Of a stretch of 64,000 nucleotides of DNA, positions 36,712 to 46,254 are shown piece by piece. Origin of the DNA: Arcobacter sp. CECT 8985 (GTDB lineage Bacteria; Campylobacterota; Campylobacteria; Campylobacterales; Arcobacteraceae); the NCBI RefSeq assembly GCF_004116495.1, contig NZ_PDKC01000010.1, positions 1 to 64,000 of the forward strand. The letters run 5' to 3'. Within the stretch, counting starts at the first letter, position 1. Each line of letters opens with the position of its first letter. Under the pieces are notes generated by a model. The model saw only the letters and a program-made list of their open reading frames with translations. It made no database searches and was not told where the DNA came from. Made by a program: the position numbers and the translations under genes.

Positions 36712-38872
36712 TTATATTATTTAACTCATTAAATATATCTGATGCTATAATCTCAACATCTTTTGCTTTATTATTAAGTGAATCATTATCCTCTTTGTTA
36801 GCATTTGCATCTACTAACACTTGAAGTTTTTTTTCTAATTCTTCAGTTAATTGATCAATTTTTTCTGCATTTTGCATTTTTGCATTTTCTGTTTGTTTAT
36901 ATGTTGTTATCCAGTTTAAAATTGAATTGTTTTTTGCAACTTTCCATGAATTATAACTGCCAAGTTTAGAATAAACTTCATCTTTTTGTTTTAATATTCC
37001 AACTTTAACTTTTGCTGTATCATATACTAAATCAACATTTGAAACACCTTTTCTAGACTCTTCTAAAAAGTTTGCTCTAGAAGCAGCAGTTACAAGTGAA
37101 TCAGACATACTTGCAATATAAGATGACATTTTTGAAATATCTTCTGCAACTTTTGCATTATTCTGTGTTGCAATATCTAGATTATTTATTGCATCATTTA
37201 TTTGTACAATTCCTTTTTCTTGTTCTCTTGATGCAACAGCTACACTATCAATCATATCTATAGTATTTGAAATATGTGTAGTAAGCTCTTTATATCCTTC
37301 AATCATATTATCAGATATTGATTTGCCTTTTGTAGTTTTTAAAGTAGCATCTTCTACAAGTTCTTTGATCTCTCTTGCAGCATCTGCACTTCTATTTGCA
37401 AGATTTCTTACTTCTTGAGCAACTACAGCAAAACCTTTACCAGCTTCTCCAGCTGTTGCAGCTTCAACTGCAGCATTAAGTGATAATATATTTGTTTGAA
37501 ATGCAATTTGATCAATGATTTCAATAGCTTCATTTATTGCACTTACTTTTTTATTTATCTCTTCCATTGAACTAGCTGTAGTATTTGCCAAATCCATACC
37601 ATTTTTAGCCGAGCTAGTTACATTTTGTGCAAAATTTGACATATTAACAGCTGCTTCAGTATTACCTTTTATATTTGCAGTAATCTCTTCTAGTGCAGCA
37701 GCAGTCTCTTCTAAACTAGCAGCTTGTTCTGTTGATGAAGAAGATAGTTTATCAGATGCTTTTGATAACATATGAGTACTATTACTTAGTTCATCACCTG
37801 TATTCATTATCATTGCTAAAATTTCAGAAGTATTATTTCCTACTAATTTGATTCCTGCTGCAAGAGAACCTAAATCACCAAATATTCCTTTATCATTAAT
37901 TTTATAATCAAATTTAGATTCAGAATAAGCTTTTAATGTATCATTTATTTTATTTAGAGTCTCTCTTGTTGATATAATCATTTTATTTAGATTATTTTTC
38001 AAATCCTCAACATATGGATTTGCAGCAGTTGCTTTTACATCATAAACAAAGAAACCATTACTTGTTTTTTCAAGTACATCATTTGCTTCTTCTATAACAA
38101 TTTCATCCTTTTTTATACCTTCTTTTACTTTATCCATATATTTATTAAATAGATTTGCAACTTCGCCAATTTCATCTTTTGATTCAATTTCAAGTTTTAT
38201 ATTAGTGTTATTAGAAGTAATTAAGTTTTCAAATCCTTTTTTTAGTTTGCCAATAGGATTTGTTGCTCTTTTTACTACTACTAAAACTAATCCAATAGTA
38301 ATCCATCCAAGTAATGTTGATATAATTAAAATTTCAATTAAAAGATCATAAACTCTACTATCAGCTTGATTAAGGGAGAAAGTTAAATCCATAACTCCAA
38401 TAACATCACCTTTTTGTTGATTTGCGTGACACATCAAACATTCTTGTGTTGCAATCATTGGTTTAATCATTCTTAAACTATGTTTATCGTCCTCATTTAT
38501 TTCTAATATTTGAGCTTTTTTACTTTTGAAAGATTTTAAAATATCTTGATCATTTGTAAATTTTGTACCAGGTGCATAAAGCTCAATAAGAGGTTTACTT
38601 TTTGCTACAACTAATTTTTTAACTCCATCAATTCCTCTTGCTTCTTCTTCCGCTTTTTGAATATGCTCTGGATCCCCTGTGTTCATTGCATTTCTTAAAC
38701 TCTGAAACATTGCAGTATTTAGCATTTTTAGATTCTTTTTTGTAACCGAAATAGAATCTTTTTTAACGCTTTGTGTTGTGAAATAAACAACTGTTAAACT
38801 GCTCATTGTCATAAGAATCAGTAAAGAAAATATAATTTTATTACTGATTTTTTTCATTACGATATCGAGCAT
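36695..38872 (-). CDS. Methyl-accepting chemotaxis protein with CxxCH haem motif
   Basis: About 725 residues. After a signal-anchor helix (about 9-30) comes a periplasmic domain with QECLMCHANQQKGDVIGVMD, in which CLMCH is a c-type haem-binding motif. A second helix (about 185-205), a HAMP domain and a second cytoplasmic linker follow. The signalling tip is clear: AIEIIDQIAFQTNILSLNAA, VEAATAGEAGKGFAVVAQEV. The haem domain suggests sensing of redox state, oxygen or NO. I take the ATG at 38870-38872, with AAGGGG upstream; the frame extends two codons to a TTG. Confidence 0.9.
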   Translation of the reverse strand: MLDIVMKKISNKIIFSLLILMTMSSLTVVYFTTQSVKKDSISVTKKNLKMLNTAMFQSLRNAMNTGDPEHIQKAEEEARGIDGVKKLVVAKSKPLIELYAPGTKFTNDQDILKSFKSKKAQILEINEDDKHSLRMIKPMIATQECLMCHANQQKGDVIGVMDLTFSLNQADSRVYDLLIEILIISTLLGWITIGLVLVVVKRATNPIGKLKKGFENLITSNNTNIKLEIESKDEIGEVANLFNKYMDKVKEGIKKDEIVIEEANDVLEKTSNGFFVYDVKATAANPYVEDLKNNLNKMIISTRETLNKINDTLKAYSESKFDYKINDKGIFGDLGSLAAGIKLVGNNTSEILAMIMNTGDELSNSTHMLSKASDKLSSSSTEQAASLEETAAALEEITANIKGNTEAAVNMSNFAQNVTSSAKNGMDLANTTASSMEEINKKVSAINEAIEIIDQIAFQTNILSLNAAVEAATAGEAGKGFAVVAQEVRNLANRSADAAREIKELVEDATLKTTKGKSISDNMIEGYKELTTHISNTIDMIDSVAVASREQEKGIVQINDAINNLDIATQNNAKVAEDISKMSSYIASMSDSLVTAASRANFLEESRKGVSNVDLVYDTAKVKVGILKQKDEVYSKLGSYNSWKVAKNNSILNWITTYKQTENAKMQNAEKIDQLTEELEKKLQVLVDANANKEDNDSLNNKAKDVEIIASDIFNELNNIKIKED

Positions 38873-38987
38873 CCCCAAACCCCTTTTTTTTAAGTTTATT
38901 TATTATATAATGAATTTTATTTATAAAAGATTATTGACACTGTAAATTGTTAAAAAATTTAAAAAGTGACACAAAAGAGAATAGAAA

Positions 38988-39551
38988 ATGATTGTTGGCA
39001 TTGAAGGAAAGATTGAAAAAAAAGAACCGACATTATTACATATAAATGTAAATGGTCTTATATACGAAGTATTCGTTTCTGTTAATTGTAGTGCAAAAAT
39101 TACAACAAATGTAGTCAAACTTTTTACTACTTATATTATCAGAGAAGATGCACAAACTTTATATGGGTTTTTAGACATAAATGAAAAGAAATTATTTGAT
39201 ACAGTAATAAAAATAAATGGTGTCGGACCTAAAGTTGCCCTGGCAATTTGTTCGACTTTTACTCCAGGGTCTTTCTCTCAAATAGTAAGTGCAAATGATG
39301 TATCAATGCTAAAAAGAGTTCCTGGAATTGGTCCAAAAGGAGCAAGTAGAATTTTGGTTGAACTATCTGGCTTTGTTGTTGATAGTGAAGATCCTGATGA
39401 AAATAGCAATGCTACAAGTACACTTGAAGCATCTTTAGCATTAGAATCACTTGGATTCAAAAAAGATATGGTTGCAAAAATTCTTAAAACGTGTAGTGCT
39501 ACAAATACAAGTGATTTAGTAAAAGAAGCACTAAAAAAATTACAAAAATAG
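38988..39551 (+). CDS. ruvA: Holliday junction branch migration protein RuvA
   Basis: A 187-residue RuvA. Domain I is an OB fold ([20 protein letters not shown]), domain II has two helix-hairpin-helix motifs ([16 protein letters not shown] and [16 protein letters not shown]), and domain III ([20 protein letters not shown]) contacts RuvB. It holds the four-way junction. It starts an operon with ddl, a hydrolase and murF. Confidence 0.95.
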   Translation: MIVGIEGKIEKKEPTLLHINVNGLIYEVFVSVNCSAKITTNVVKLFTTYIIREDAQTLYGFLDINEKKLFDTVIKINGVGPKVALAICSTFTPGSFSQIVSANDVSMLKRVPGIGPKGASRILVELSGFVVDSEDPDENSNATSTLEASLALESLGFKKDMVAKILKTCSATNTSDLVKEALKKLQK

Positions 39552-39569
39552 TTCATTTAGGAGATTAGA

Positions 39570-40610
39570 TTGAAATTAGGTATAGTTTTTGGCGGGGTTT
39601 CATATGAACATGAAATTTCAATTGTTTCAGCAATAGCAATGAAAGATGTAATAAACACACAATTAGTTTATATATTTTTAGATCAAAATAGAGATTTTTA
39701 TTTAATTCCAAATGATAAAATAAAATCAAAACTTTTTAGTAGTGGTGAATATAAAAAATGTGAAAAACTTTCATTACAAAAAGATGCATTTTTTACACAA
39801 AAAGGGTTTTTATCTAAACCAAAAGAGATTGAAGTTGATTTATTTTTAAATATGATGCATGGTGGAGATGGAGAAGATGGTGTAATTTCATCACTATTTG
39901 AATTCAACAATCTAAAATACATCGGACCAAGAAAAGAAGCTTGTAGCGTAAGTTTTAATAAATTCTTGACTAAAGGTTATGCTTCAAGTTTGAATATAAA
40001 AACAATTGAATATAAATATTTTACTAAAAATGATGAAGTTGATATTGAAGAATTTCCTGTAATTATTAAACCAGTAAGACTTGGAAGTTCAATTGGTGTA
40101 TCAATAGTTAAATCAACAGAAGAACTATTATATGCACTTGATGTAGCTTTTGAATTTGATGATGCAGTAATAATTGAGCCATTTATTTCTGGAGTAAAAG
40201 AGTATAATCTTGCTGGTTGTAAAATAAATGATGAGTTTGAATTTTCAATTATTGAAGAGCCTCAAAAGGCTGATTTTTTAGACTTCAATAAAAAATACTT
40301 AGATTTTGCTAGAACAAGTACAGCTTTAAAAGCAGATATTTCAGAAGAGTTAGAAATAAAAATAAAACAGAGTTTTAAAACTATTTATAATACACTTTTT
40401 GATGGAGCATTAATAAGATGTGACTTTTTTGTAAAAGAGGGTGAAGTGTATTTAAATGAAATAAACCCAGTTCCAGGTAGTATGGCAAATTATTTGTTCT
40501 CTAATTTTGATGAAGTTATTAAAAAACTATCTAATAGTCTTCCAAAAAGAAGAAATATTATAATAAACTATGAGTATGTAAATAAAATACAAGCTAGTAA
40601 AGGTAAGTAA
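39570..40610 (+). CDS. ddl: D-alanine--D-alanine ligase
   Basis: A 346-residue ATP-grasp ligase that joins two D-Ala for peptidoglycan. GIVFGGVSYEHEISIVSA at the start, VIIKPVRLGSSIGVSIVK near 165 (ATP loop) and VYLNEINPVPGSM near 295 (metal and substrate) are the family signatures. TTG start. It works just before MurF, whose gene follows two genes later. Confidence 0.95.
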   Translation: MKLGIVFGGVSYEHEISIVSAIAMKDVINTQLVYIFLDQNRDFYLIPNDKIKSKLFSSGEYKKCEKLSLQKDAFFTQKGFLSKPKEIEVDLFLNMMHGGDGEDGVISSLFEFNNLKYIGPRKEACSVSFNKFLTKGYASSLNIKTIEYKYFTKNDEVDIEEFPVIIKPVRLGSSIGVSIVKSTEELLYALDVAFEFDDAVIIEPFISGVKEYNLAGCKINDEFEFSIIEEPQKADFLDFNKKYLDFARTSTALKADISEELEIKIKQSFKTIYNTLFDGALIRCDFFVKEGEVYLNEINPVPGSMANYLFSNFDEVIKKLSNSLPKRRNIIINYEYVNKIQASKGK

Positions 40611-41330
40611 TTGGCTATTAAAAATGTAGTTATATTTGATAGAGAGTTTGATATTTCTTATGAGATAGTAAACCCAACTGCAAAAAAGGACATTGTCTTT
40701 TTACATGGTTGGGGAAGCAATAAACAAATAATGAAAAATGCCTTTTCCAATACACTACCAAATTTTAGACATATTTATATTGATATGCCAGGTTTTGGTA
40801 AAACTTCAAATGAATACATTCTTCAAACTGTAGATTATGTAGTTATAATTGATAAGTTTTTACAAGCTATAAACTCTGTGCCTACTGCAATTGCTGGACA
40901 TTCTTATGGTGGAAAAATTGCTACTTTACTAAAACCACAAAATTTGATATTATTAAGTACTGCCGGTATTTTAGAAGAAAAAAGTTTTAATGTGAAATTA
41001 AAAATACTTTTTTCAAAAATTTTAAATAAACTTGGCTTGAAAAATTTCACTAAAATTTTTAGAAGTAAAGATGTAGATTCAATGAGTGAAAATATGTATG
41101 AAACTTTTAAAAATGTTGTAAATGAAGACTTTACAACACAATTTGCTGAATTTCCAAATAATGCATTGATTTTTTGGGGAGAAGATGATACTGCAACTTC
41201 ATTGGATTCAGGAAAAAAAATATCACAATTAATAAAAAAATCAACTTTTAAATCATATAAAGGAGATCACTATTTCTTTTGTAAATACGCAAAAGATATA
41301 GCAAAGAGTATAGAAGATGGAATATTTTAA
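40611..41330 (+). CDS. Alpha/beta hydrolase
   Basis: A 239-residue hydrolase with oxyanion segment FLHGWGSNK, nucleophile elbow AGHSYGGKIA (Ser near 98), a likely acid in FWGEDDTATS and His in KGDHYFFCK. The substrate is unknown. A TTG start touches the ddl stop, and its end overlaps murF by 14 bases. A conserved place between ddl and murF suggests a link to the cell wall, but it could be a general esterase. Confidence 0.85.
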   Translation: MAIKNVVIFDREFDISYEIVNPTAKKDIVFLHGWGSNKQIMKNAFSNTLPNFRHIYIDMPGFGKTSNEYILQTVDYVVIIDKFLQAINSVPTAIAGHSYGGKIATLLKPQNLILLSTAGILEEKSFNVKLKILFSKILNKLGLKNFTKIFRSKDVDSMSENMYETFKNVVNEDFTTQFAEFPNNALIFWGEDDTATSLDSGKKISQLIKKSTFKSYKGDHYFFCKYAKDIAKSIEDGIF

Positions 41331-42753
41331 TTTATTTACTGAAATAATTTTTATTATGGCATTGGGTTGGTATTTGATTACAAATCTACAATGGTATAAT
41401 TATAAATTAGAAAGAGTTGTTCTTAAACACCATAAGCAAGAGTGGCATTTTACTTATTTTGTCTTTCCAATTCTTATTTATTACCTTTTAGAACCCATTG
41501 CTTTTGATATATTCTTTTATGTATTTTATTCACCATTATTCTATTTTTGGAATAAAAAATTAGATAGACCACTTGTATTAACTTCAAGGGTAAAAAGATT
41601 TTTGGCAATACTATTGTTTATTACATTTGCAATTCAAGCGCTTTGTTTAGCAAGTGATAGTTGTGTATTTTCACCAATTTTTGTTCCTTTAATTTTAGCT
41701 TTTGTAATTTCAACGATTTTAGAAAAGATATTTTTTATATCATTTAAAAATCAAGGTAAAAAAAGAGTACAAAGTATGAGTGATTTAAAAATTGTTGCTA
41801 TTACTGCTTCTTATGGTAAAACATCAATGAAAAATTACTTATATCAAGTTCTTAAAAACAAATTTGCTACATATAAAACACCTAGATCTGTAAACACAAT
41901 TGCAGGAATTGTTTTAGATGTAAATAGAGATTTACCTACAAATACAGAAGTTTATATTGCAGAAGCTGGGGCAAGACAAGAGGGTGATATTGCAGAAATA
42001 ACTGAATTTCTAGAACCTCAATATTGTGTAGTTGGAAGTGTTGGTGAACAACATATTGAATATTTTAAAACTTTAGATAATATTATTAAAACTAAATCAG
42101 AATTATTAAGATCACCAAGAATGTTGAAAGGTTTTGTACATGAAAGTGTACCTTTACAACCCCATCCTTCGATTATAAAATTTCCTGACAATCTAAATAT
42201 CACACACAGTAATCTTGATGGAATTTGGTTTGATGTAAAAATAAATGGAGAACTCCAACATTTCCATGCACCTCTTCTTGGAAGCTTTAACGCAATAAAT
42301 CTTACTGCTGTTATTTATGTTGCTTTAGAACTTGGAATGAGTCTAGATGAGATTAAAATGTCATTTGAGAACTTAGAGTCAGTTCCTCATAGACTTCAAC
42401 TAATCAAAGCTGGTGGAAAAATAATAGTTGATGATAGCTTTAATGGAAATCTTGAAGGTATGCTAGAAGCTATAAATATATGTTCTACTTATGAAGGAAG
42501 AAAAGTAATCATTACTCCTGGATTGGTTGAATCTACAGATGAAGCAAATATTCTTTTAGCTAAGAAGATAAATAAATATTTTGATATTGCAATAATTACT
42601 GGAAAATTGAATTCTCATCTATTAAGTGATAACATAGACCAAGAAAAAATCATCATACTAAAAGATAAATCTATTTTAGAAGATACACTTGCAAAACAAA
42701 CTAGAGCAGGGGATTTAATTCTTTTTGCAAATGATGCACCAAATTTTATATAG
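41317..42753 (+). CDS. murF: UDP-N-acetylmuramoyl-tripeptide--D-alanyl-D-alanine ligase
   Basis: A 478-residue MurF with an extra hydrophobic N-terminal region (about 1-145, several membrane helices), as seen in Campylobacterota. The ligase part begins with the ATP loop ITASYGKTSMKNYL near 167, then TPRSVNTIAGIVLDVNRDLP, EAGARQEGDIAEI and the DDSFNGNLEGM segment near 373. It adds D-Ala-D-Ala from Ddl to the wall precursor. Membrane attachment would place it near the lipid steps. Confidence 0.92.
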   Translation: MEYFNLFTEIIFIMALGWYLITNLQWYNYKLERVVLKHHKQEWHFTYFVFPILIYYLLEPIAFDIFFYVFYSPLFYFWNKKLDRPLVLTSRVKRFLAILLFITFAIQALCLASDSCVFSPIFVPLILAFVISTILEKIFFISFKNQGKKRVQSMSDLKIVAITASYGKTSMKNYLYQVLKNKFATYKTPRSVNTIAGIVLDVNRDLPTNTEVYIAEAGARQEGDIAEITEFLEPQYCVVGSVGEQHIEYFKTLDNIIKTKSELLRSPRMLKGFVHESVPLQPHPSIIKFPDNLNITHSNLDGIWFDVKINGELQHFHAPLLGSFNAINLTAVIYVALELGMSLDEIKMSFENLESVPHRLQLIKAGGKIIVDDSFNGNLEGMLEAINICSTYEGRKVIITPGLVESTDEANILLAKKINKYFDIAIITGKLNSHLLSDNIDQEKIIILKDKSILEDTLAKQTRAGDLILFANDAPNFI

Positions 42754-42765
42754 TTTTATAAGGAT

Positions 42766-42984
42766 AAAACAACTCGTTGTTTTCTTTAGAGTTTGCTACT
42801 TTAAGGATTTTTTATAAATCCTGCTAAAAGTAGATAATAAAATAAAGGTCCCTTCAAAACTGGGACAGTTTTAAATAAAAACAACTCGTTGTTTTCTTTA
42901 GAGTTTGCTACTTTAAGGATTTTTTATAAATCCTGCTAAAAGTAGATAATAAAATAAAGGTCCCTTCAAAACTGGGACAGTTTT
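42766..42984. repeat. 107-bp tandem duplication with three hairpins
   Basis: Bases 42766-42872 and 42878-42984 are identical over 107 bp, separated by AAATA. Each unit holds a palindrome (AAACAACTCGTTGTTT), a nested stem (CTACTTT...AAAGTAG outside, AGGATTT...AAATCCT inside) and a terminator-like hairpin (GTCCCTTCAAAACTGGGAC followed by T residues). No frame is open. They may be two small RNA genes, a REP-like element, or a duplicated terminator region between murF and the HIT gene. Confidence 0.8.
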
Positions 42985-42997
42985 TAAGGATAAAAAA

Positions 42998-43486
42998 ATG
43001 GAACACTTATATGCACCTTGGAGATACTCTTATGTTACAGATGAAAAAATTGAAGGGTGTGTTTTTTGTCATATTTCAAAGCATGTAGAAGAAGAAAAAT
43101 ATCAAGTTCTTTTTAGTGATGAATTTTGTTATGTAGTGATGAATAAATTTCCTTATTCACCAGGACATTTGATGGTTATACCTCATTTTCATACAGATAA
43201 AATAGAAGAACTTGAAGATCAAGTATGGGCAAAAATGAGTGTAAGAATTAGACAAGCAGTTAAGTTACTAAAAGAACAAATGCCTTGTGAAGGTGTAAAT
43301 ATAGGAATGAACTTGGGAAAAGTAGCAGGGGCAGGAATCGCTCAACATGTTCATTATCACGCATTACCTAGATGGGCTGGTGATACTAATTTTATATCTA
43401 CTATTGGTGGAACAAGAGTTTATCCAGCTGATTTTAATGAAATATTTAAGAAGTTAAAAGATAACTCTTCTAAATATTTTGTTTAA
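42998..43486 (+). CDS. HIT family protein (Ap4A-type hydrolase or phosphorylase)
   Basis: A 162-residue HIT protein. The His triad is in AGIAQHVHYHALPRW near 108-122, and CVFCHISKHVEE near 21 may hold a metal. KFPYSPGHLMVIPHFHTD is typical. It acts on dinucleoside polyphosphates or similar nucleotides. AAGGAT precedes the ATG, just right of the tandem repeats. Confidence 0.9.
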   Translation: MEHLYAPWRYSYVTDEKIEGCVFCHISKHVEEEKYQVLFSDEFCYVVMNKFPYSPGHLMVIPHFHTDKIEELEDQVWAKMSVRIRQAVKLLKEQMPCEGVNIGMNLGKVAGAGIAQHVHYHALPRWAGDTNFISTIGGTRVYPADFNEIFKKLKDNSSKYFV

Positions 43487-43510
43487 ATAGAAGAAATTTT
43501 ATTCTTCTAT
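43487..43510. terminator. Convergent terminator after the HIT gene
   Basis: ATAGAAGAA and TTCTTCTAT form a 9-bp hairpin with a short T-rich loop between the stop of the HIT gene and the end of the convergent 43499-43783 gene. Confidence 0.7.
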
Positions 43511-43783
43511 ATTTCCTTCATGAGCAGAGTGCTCTTCTAACATAGCTTCTATTCTATCATATATATCTTGAGCTTGATCATCACTCATTTTATTTTCTTT
43601 TATTGCAAGTACTATGTTTTGTAACTCAACTAAAAAATCTTCCATTTCTCTTGATTCATCCATAGTATCTTCACTTTTATCACCATCTTCCATAAGTTTA
43701 TGTAAGTCTTGGATATAAGATTCTACTTCTGGTATCATTGTTGTATTTACAACTTCAAGTAACTCTTCTTTTATTTGGCTCAT
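43499..43783 (-). CDS. Hypothetical acidic helical protein, 94 residues
   Basis: A strongly acidic, all-helical protein (MSQIKEELLEVVNTTMIPEV...SAHEGNIEE) without Cys or membrane segment. It has the look of a small dimeric helix-hairpin. GAATATAC precedes the ATG on its strand. It is a single gene between convergent and divergent neighbours. No family is recognised. Confidence 0.7.
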   Translation of the reverse strand: MSQIKEELLEVVNTTMIPEVESYIQDLHKLMEDGDKSEDTMDESREMEDFLVELQNIVLAIKENKMSDDQAQDIYDRIEAMLEEHSAHEGNIEE

Positions 43784-43941
43784 GTATATTCCTAAAATTT
43801 TTTCTGATTATATAAAAGATACTCTTAATGTTACTAAATTATAAAATCTAAATTAAAAATATATAGTGCTATAAATATTTTTTTTAAAATCCAAAAATTT
43901 GTTGTATCATATATTGATTATATATTTGTGAAGGATATTTT

Positions 43942-45186
43942 ATGAAAAAAGATGTAGTAATTATTGGTGGAGGAATTGTTGGATTAAATTGTGCTTACTT
44001 TTTGCAAAAAAGTGGAAGACAAGTTACTATTATTGATGAAAATGATATCACAAACTCTACATCATTTGGAAATGCAGGTCTTTTATCTTCATATGATAAA
44101 ACACCATTAAGTTATCCTGGTGTAGTATTAAATACATTGAAACTAATGCTAAAAGGCCAATCACCTGTTATTTTACATCCAAGTGCTGATTTGAAATTAT
44201 ATAATTGGTTGATGAAATTTGTATTAAGTGCAAATGAAAAAAGATGTAAAAAAACAATGATGCTTTTTGAAAAATTTGGAGAAGAATCATTACAGTTTTA
44301 TGAAAAAATGATAAAAGAAGATAACTTAGATTTTGATTATCATAGAGATGGAATGTTATCAGTGTTTACTGAAGATAAAAGTTATGAAGCTAAGTTAAAA
44401 AAATATAATGAACCAGATGATGATAGATTTGAGATATTAAACTACTCACAAATCAAAGAGTATGTACCTACAATCACTTCAAAAGCAAAAGGTGCAATAC
44501 TATTTAAGAAAAATGCTCACTTTGATTCTAAGAGAGTTATGAGTGAATTAAAAAGACATTTAGAAGAAGTAGGCGTAGAGTTTATTTTAAATGAAAGAGT
44601 AGAACAGTTAGAAATAAAAAATGACAAAATAAAACATATTATAACTTCAAGTGGAAATCAATACAAAGCAGAACATACTATTATGTCAACTGGATACCAA
44701 ACTTTACTTGCAAATCAATACAAAAAAGATTTGATGATGACACCAGCAAAAGGTTATAGTATCACTTTTGAAATGCCAACAGAGTTAAAACCAAAAACTT
44801 CTACACTATTTAATGATTTATTTATTGTAATGACTCCCAGAAGAGATAATGTAAGACTTACTTCAAAATTAGAAATAGGAAGTACTGATCCAAAAGTAAT
44901 ACAAAAACAAATAGATAGTATAAAAAATAACTTCTTTACATATAATCAATCATTTGATATGAAAAATGAAGTTACTTGGACAGGCTTTAGACCACTAACT
45001 CCAAATGATATTCCATTAATTGGAAAAGATGAAAAGATAAATAACCTTACATATGCAATGGGACTAGGATGGCTTGGTATGACATTTGCTCCTGCAGTTG
45101 GCTCAATAATAAGTGATTTAATAGTAAATGACAAGAAAAATGCACAAAGTGATGGTATTTTATTATTTTCTGGATTTTATCAGTAA
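43942..45186 (+). CDS. FAD-dependent oxidoreductase, D-amino acid dehydrogenase-like
   Basis: A 414-residue DAO-type flavoprotein. VVIIGGGIVGLNCAYFLQKS at 5-24 is the FAD-binding GxGxxG fold with its Asp/Glu end (IIDE). SFGNAGLLSS and the late TGFRPLTPNDIPLIGKDEKI, then YAMGLGWLGMTFAPAVG, match DadA-type enzymes that oxidise D-amino acids and feed electrons to the respiratory chain. The substrate cannot be read from the sequence. AAGGAT precedes the ATG. Confidence 0.85.
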   Translation: MKKDVVIIGGGIVGLNCAYFLQKSGRQVTIIDENDITNSTSFGNAGLLSSYDKTPLSYPGVVLNTLKLMLKGQSPVILHPSADLKLYNWLMKFVLSANEKRCKKTMMLFEKFGEESLQFYEKMIKEDNLDFDYHRDGMLSVFTEDKSYEAKLKKYNEPDDDRFEILNYSQIKEYVPTITSKAKGAILFKKNAHFDSKRVMSELKRHLEEVGVEFILNERVEQLEIKNDKIKHIITSSGNQYKAEHTIMSTGYQTLLANQYKKDLMMTPAKGYSITFEMPTELKPKTSTLFNDLFIVMTPRRDNVRLTSKLEIGSTDPKVIQKQIDSIKNNFFTYNQSFDMKNEVTWTGFRPLTPNDIPLIGKDEKINNLTYAMGLGWLGMTFAPAVGSIISDLIVNDKKNAQSDGILLFSGFYQ

Positions 45187-45220
45187 TATTTTAGATAATC
45201 AAAAATGATTATCTAAAATA
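45187..45220. terminator. Bidirectional terminator
   Basis: TATTTTAGATAATCA and TGATTATCTAAAATA form a perfect 15-bp hairpin with a four-base loop. It ends the flavoprotein gene and covers the last codons of the convergent 45213-45629 gene. Confidence 0.85.
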
Positions 45221-45629
45221 CAAAAGCTATATCAGTTAGGTTTAACTGATACATAGTAACTTTAACACCAGCAGAATCAACTACATTATATATAATAGTA
45301 TATTCATCAGGATTTTCAATGTCTGGATTATTTTTTGCAAACTCTTCAAATTTCTTATTATCTATCATTGAATAGATAAATTGAGCTTTTTCTTTAAACT
45401 TATCATTATTGATATATAAATCAAATATTTGTTTGTGTTGAACCTTATCATACTTATTTACAAAGTTTTTATTGTATAGTTCTTCAACTAAATCTGATTT
45501 GTTAAATTCATTAGTATTATATAAATAGTAATCTTTGTGTAAAAGTTCATTTAGATTTTCACTAATTAGAAAATGGTTGTATCTTATATAATCTTCATCT
45601 TTTGAGATTTCATTAATATATTCAATCAT
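45213..45629 (-). CDS. Hypothetical protein, 138 residues
   Basis: A soluble, mixed helical and beta protein (MIEYINEISKDEDYIRYNHF...). It is rich in Tyr and Asn and without known motifs. AAGGAG lies before the ATG. It is divergent from the S10 operon; two copies of a TTCC...GGAA palindrome lie in the shared upstream region and could control it. Confidence 0.75.
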   Translation of the reverse strand: MIEYINEISKDEDYIRYNHFLISENLNELLHKDYYLYNTNEFNKSDLVEELYNKNFVNKYDKVQHKQIFDLYINNDKFKEKAQFIYSMIDNKKFEEFAKNNPDIENPDEYTIIYNVVDSAGVKVTMYQLNLTDIAFVF

Positions 45630-45693
45630 ATTGCTCCTTATTATATGTAAAAGTTTATTGTAATATTACTTTTATAAGAATTAATTTTAATAT

Positions 45694-45710
45694 TTCCTTT
45701 TTAAAAGGAA
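45694..45710. promoter_or_regulatory. Operator-like palindrome, copy 1
   Basis: TTCCTTTTTAAAAGGAA, a perfect 17-bp palindrome with one central base. It lies 65 bases upstream of the 45213-45629 start. A near-identical copy is at 45775-45791. Confidence 0.5.
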
Positions 45711-45774
45711 TAAAATAGTAAAAGTTGGTATTAATATAGCAAATAACTTAAAAAAACTGAATATTAGCAATATA

Positions 45775-45791
45775 TTCCTTATTAAAAGGAA
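45775..45791. promoter_or_regulatory. Operator-like palindrome, copy 2
   Basis: TTCCTTATTAAAAGGAA, one base different from copy 1 and 81 bases from it. It ends 38 bases before the -35 box of the S10 operon. Confidence 0.5.
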
Positions 45792-45829
45792 ATAAATTTA
45801 AATATTTTTTTAGAGGATGCCCATAATTG

Positions 45830-45858
45830 TTGACTTTTTAGTGGAAATAAGTTATAAT
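45830..45858 (+). promoter_or_regulatory. Sigma-70 promoter of the S10 operon
   Basis: TTGACT at 45830-45835 and TATAAT at 45853-45858 with a 17-base spacer form a near-perfect promoter, 67 bases before rpsJ. The leader has a small GTTAG...CTAAC hairpin (about 45878-45905). Confidence 0.85.
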
Positions 45859-45924
45859 CCGCGTCCATAAAATATAGTTAGGGTGCTTTTTTGGTACATC
45901 TAACGAGTTCTTTAAAGGAAAAAA

Positions 45925-46239
45925 ATGGAAAAAATTAGATTAAAGCTTAAAGCTTATGATCATAGAGTTTTAGACAGAAGTGTTGCTTCTATTGTTGAAG
46001 CTGTAAAAAGAACTGGTGCTGAGTTGAGAGGTCCTATTCCTCTTCCAACTAAAATCAGAAAATATACAGTTCTTAAAGGACCTCACGTAAATAAAGACGC
46101 TAGAGAACAATTTGAGATCAGAGTACACAGCAGAATTATTGATATTATTGCTGCAACTCCAGATACTGTTGATTCTTTAATGAAACTTGATTTAGCTCCA
46201 GAAGTGGACGTAGAAGTTAGATCAATGGGTCAAGAATAA
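45925..46239 (+). CDS. rpsJ: Ribosomal protein S10
   Basis: 104 residues; [20 protein letters not shown] and [20 protein letters not shown] identify S10 of the 30S head. In other bacteria it also acts as NusE in antitermination. First gene of the S10 operon, preceded by AAAGGA and the promoter at 45830-45858. Confidence 0.97.
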   Translation: MEKIRLKLKAYDHRVLDRSVASIVEAVKRTGAELRGPIPLPTKIRKYTVLKGPHVNKDAREQFEIRVHSRIIDIIAATPDTVDSLMKLDLAPEVDVEVRSMGQE

Positions 46240-46254
46240 AAGAAAGGGTAAAAA

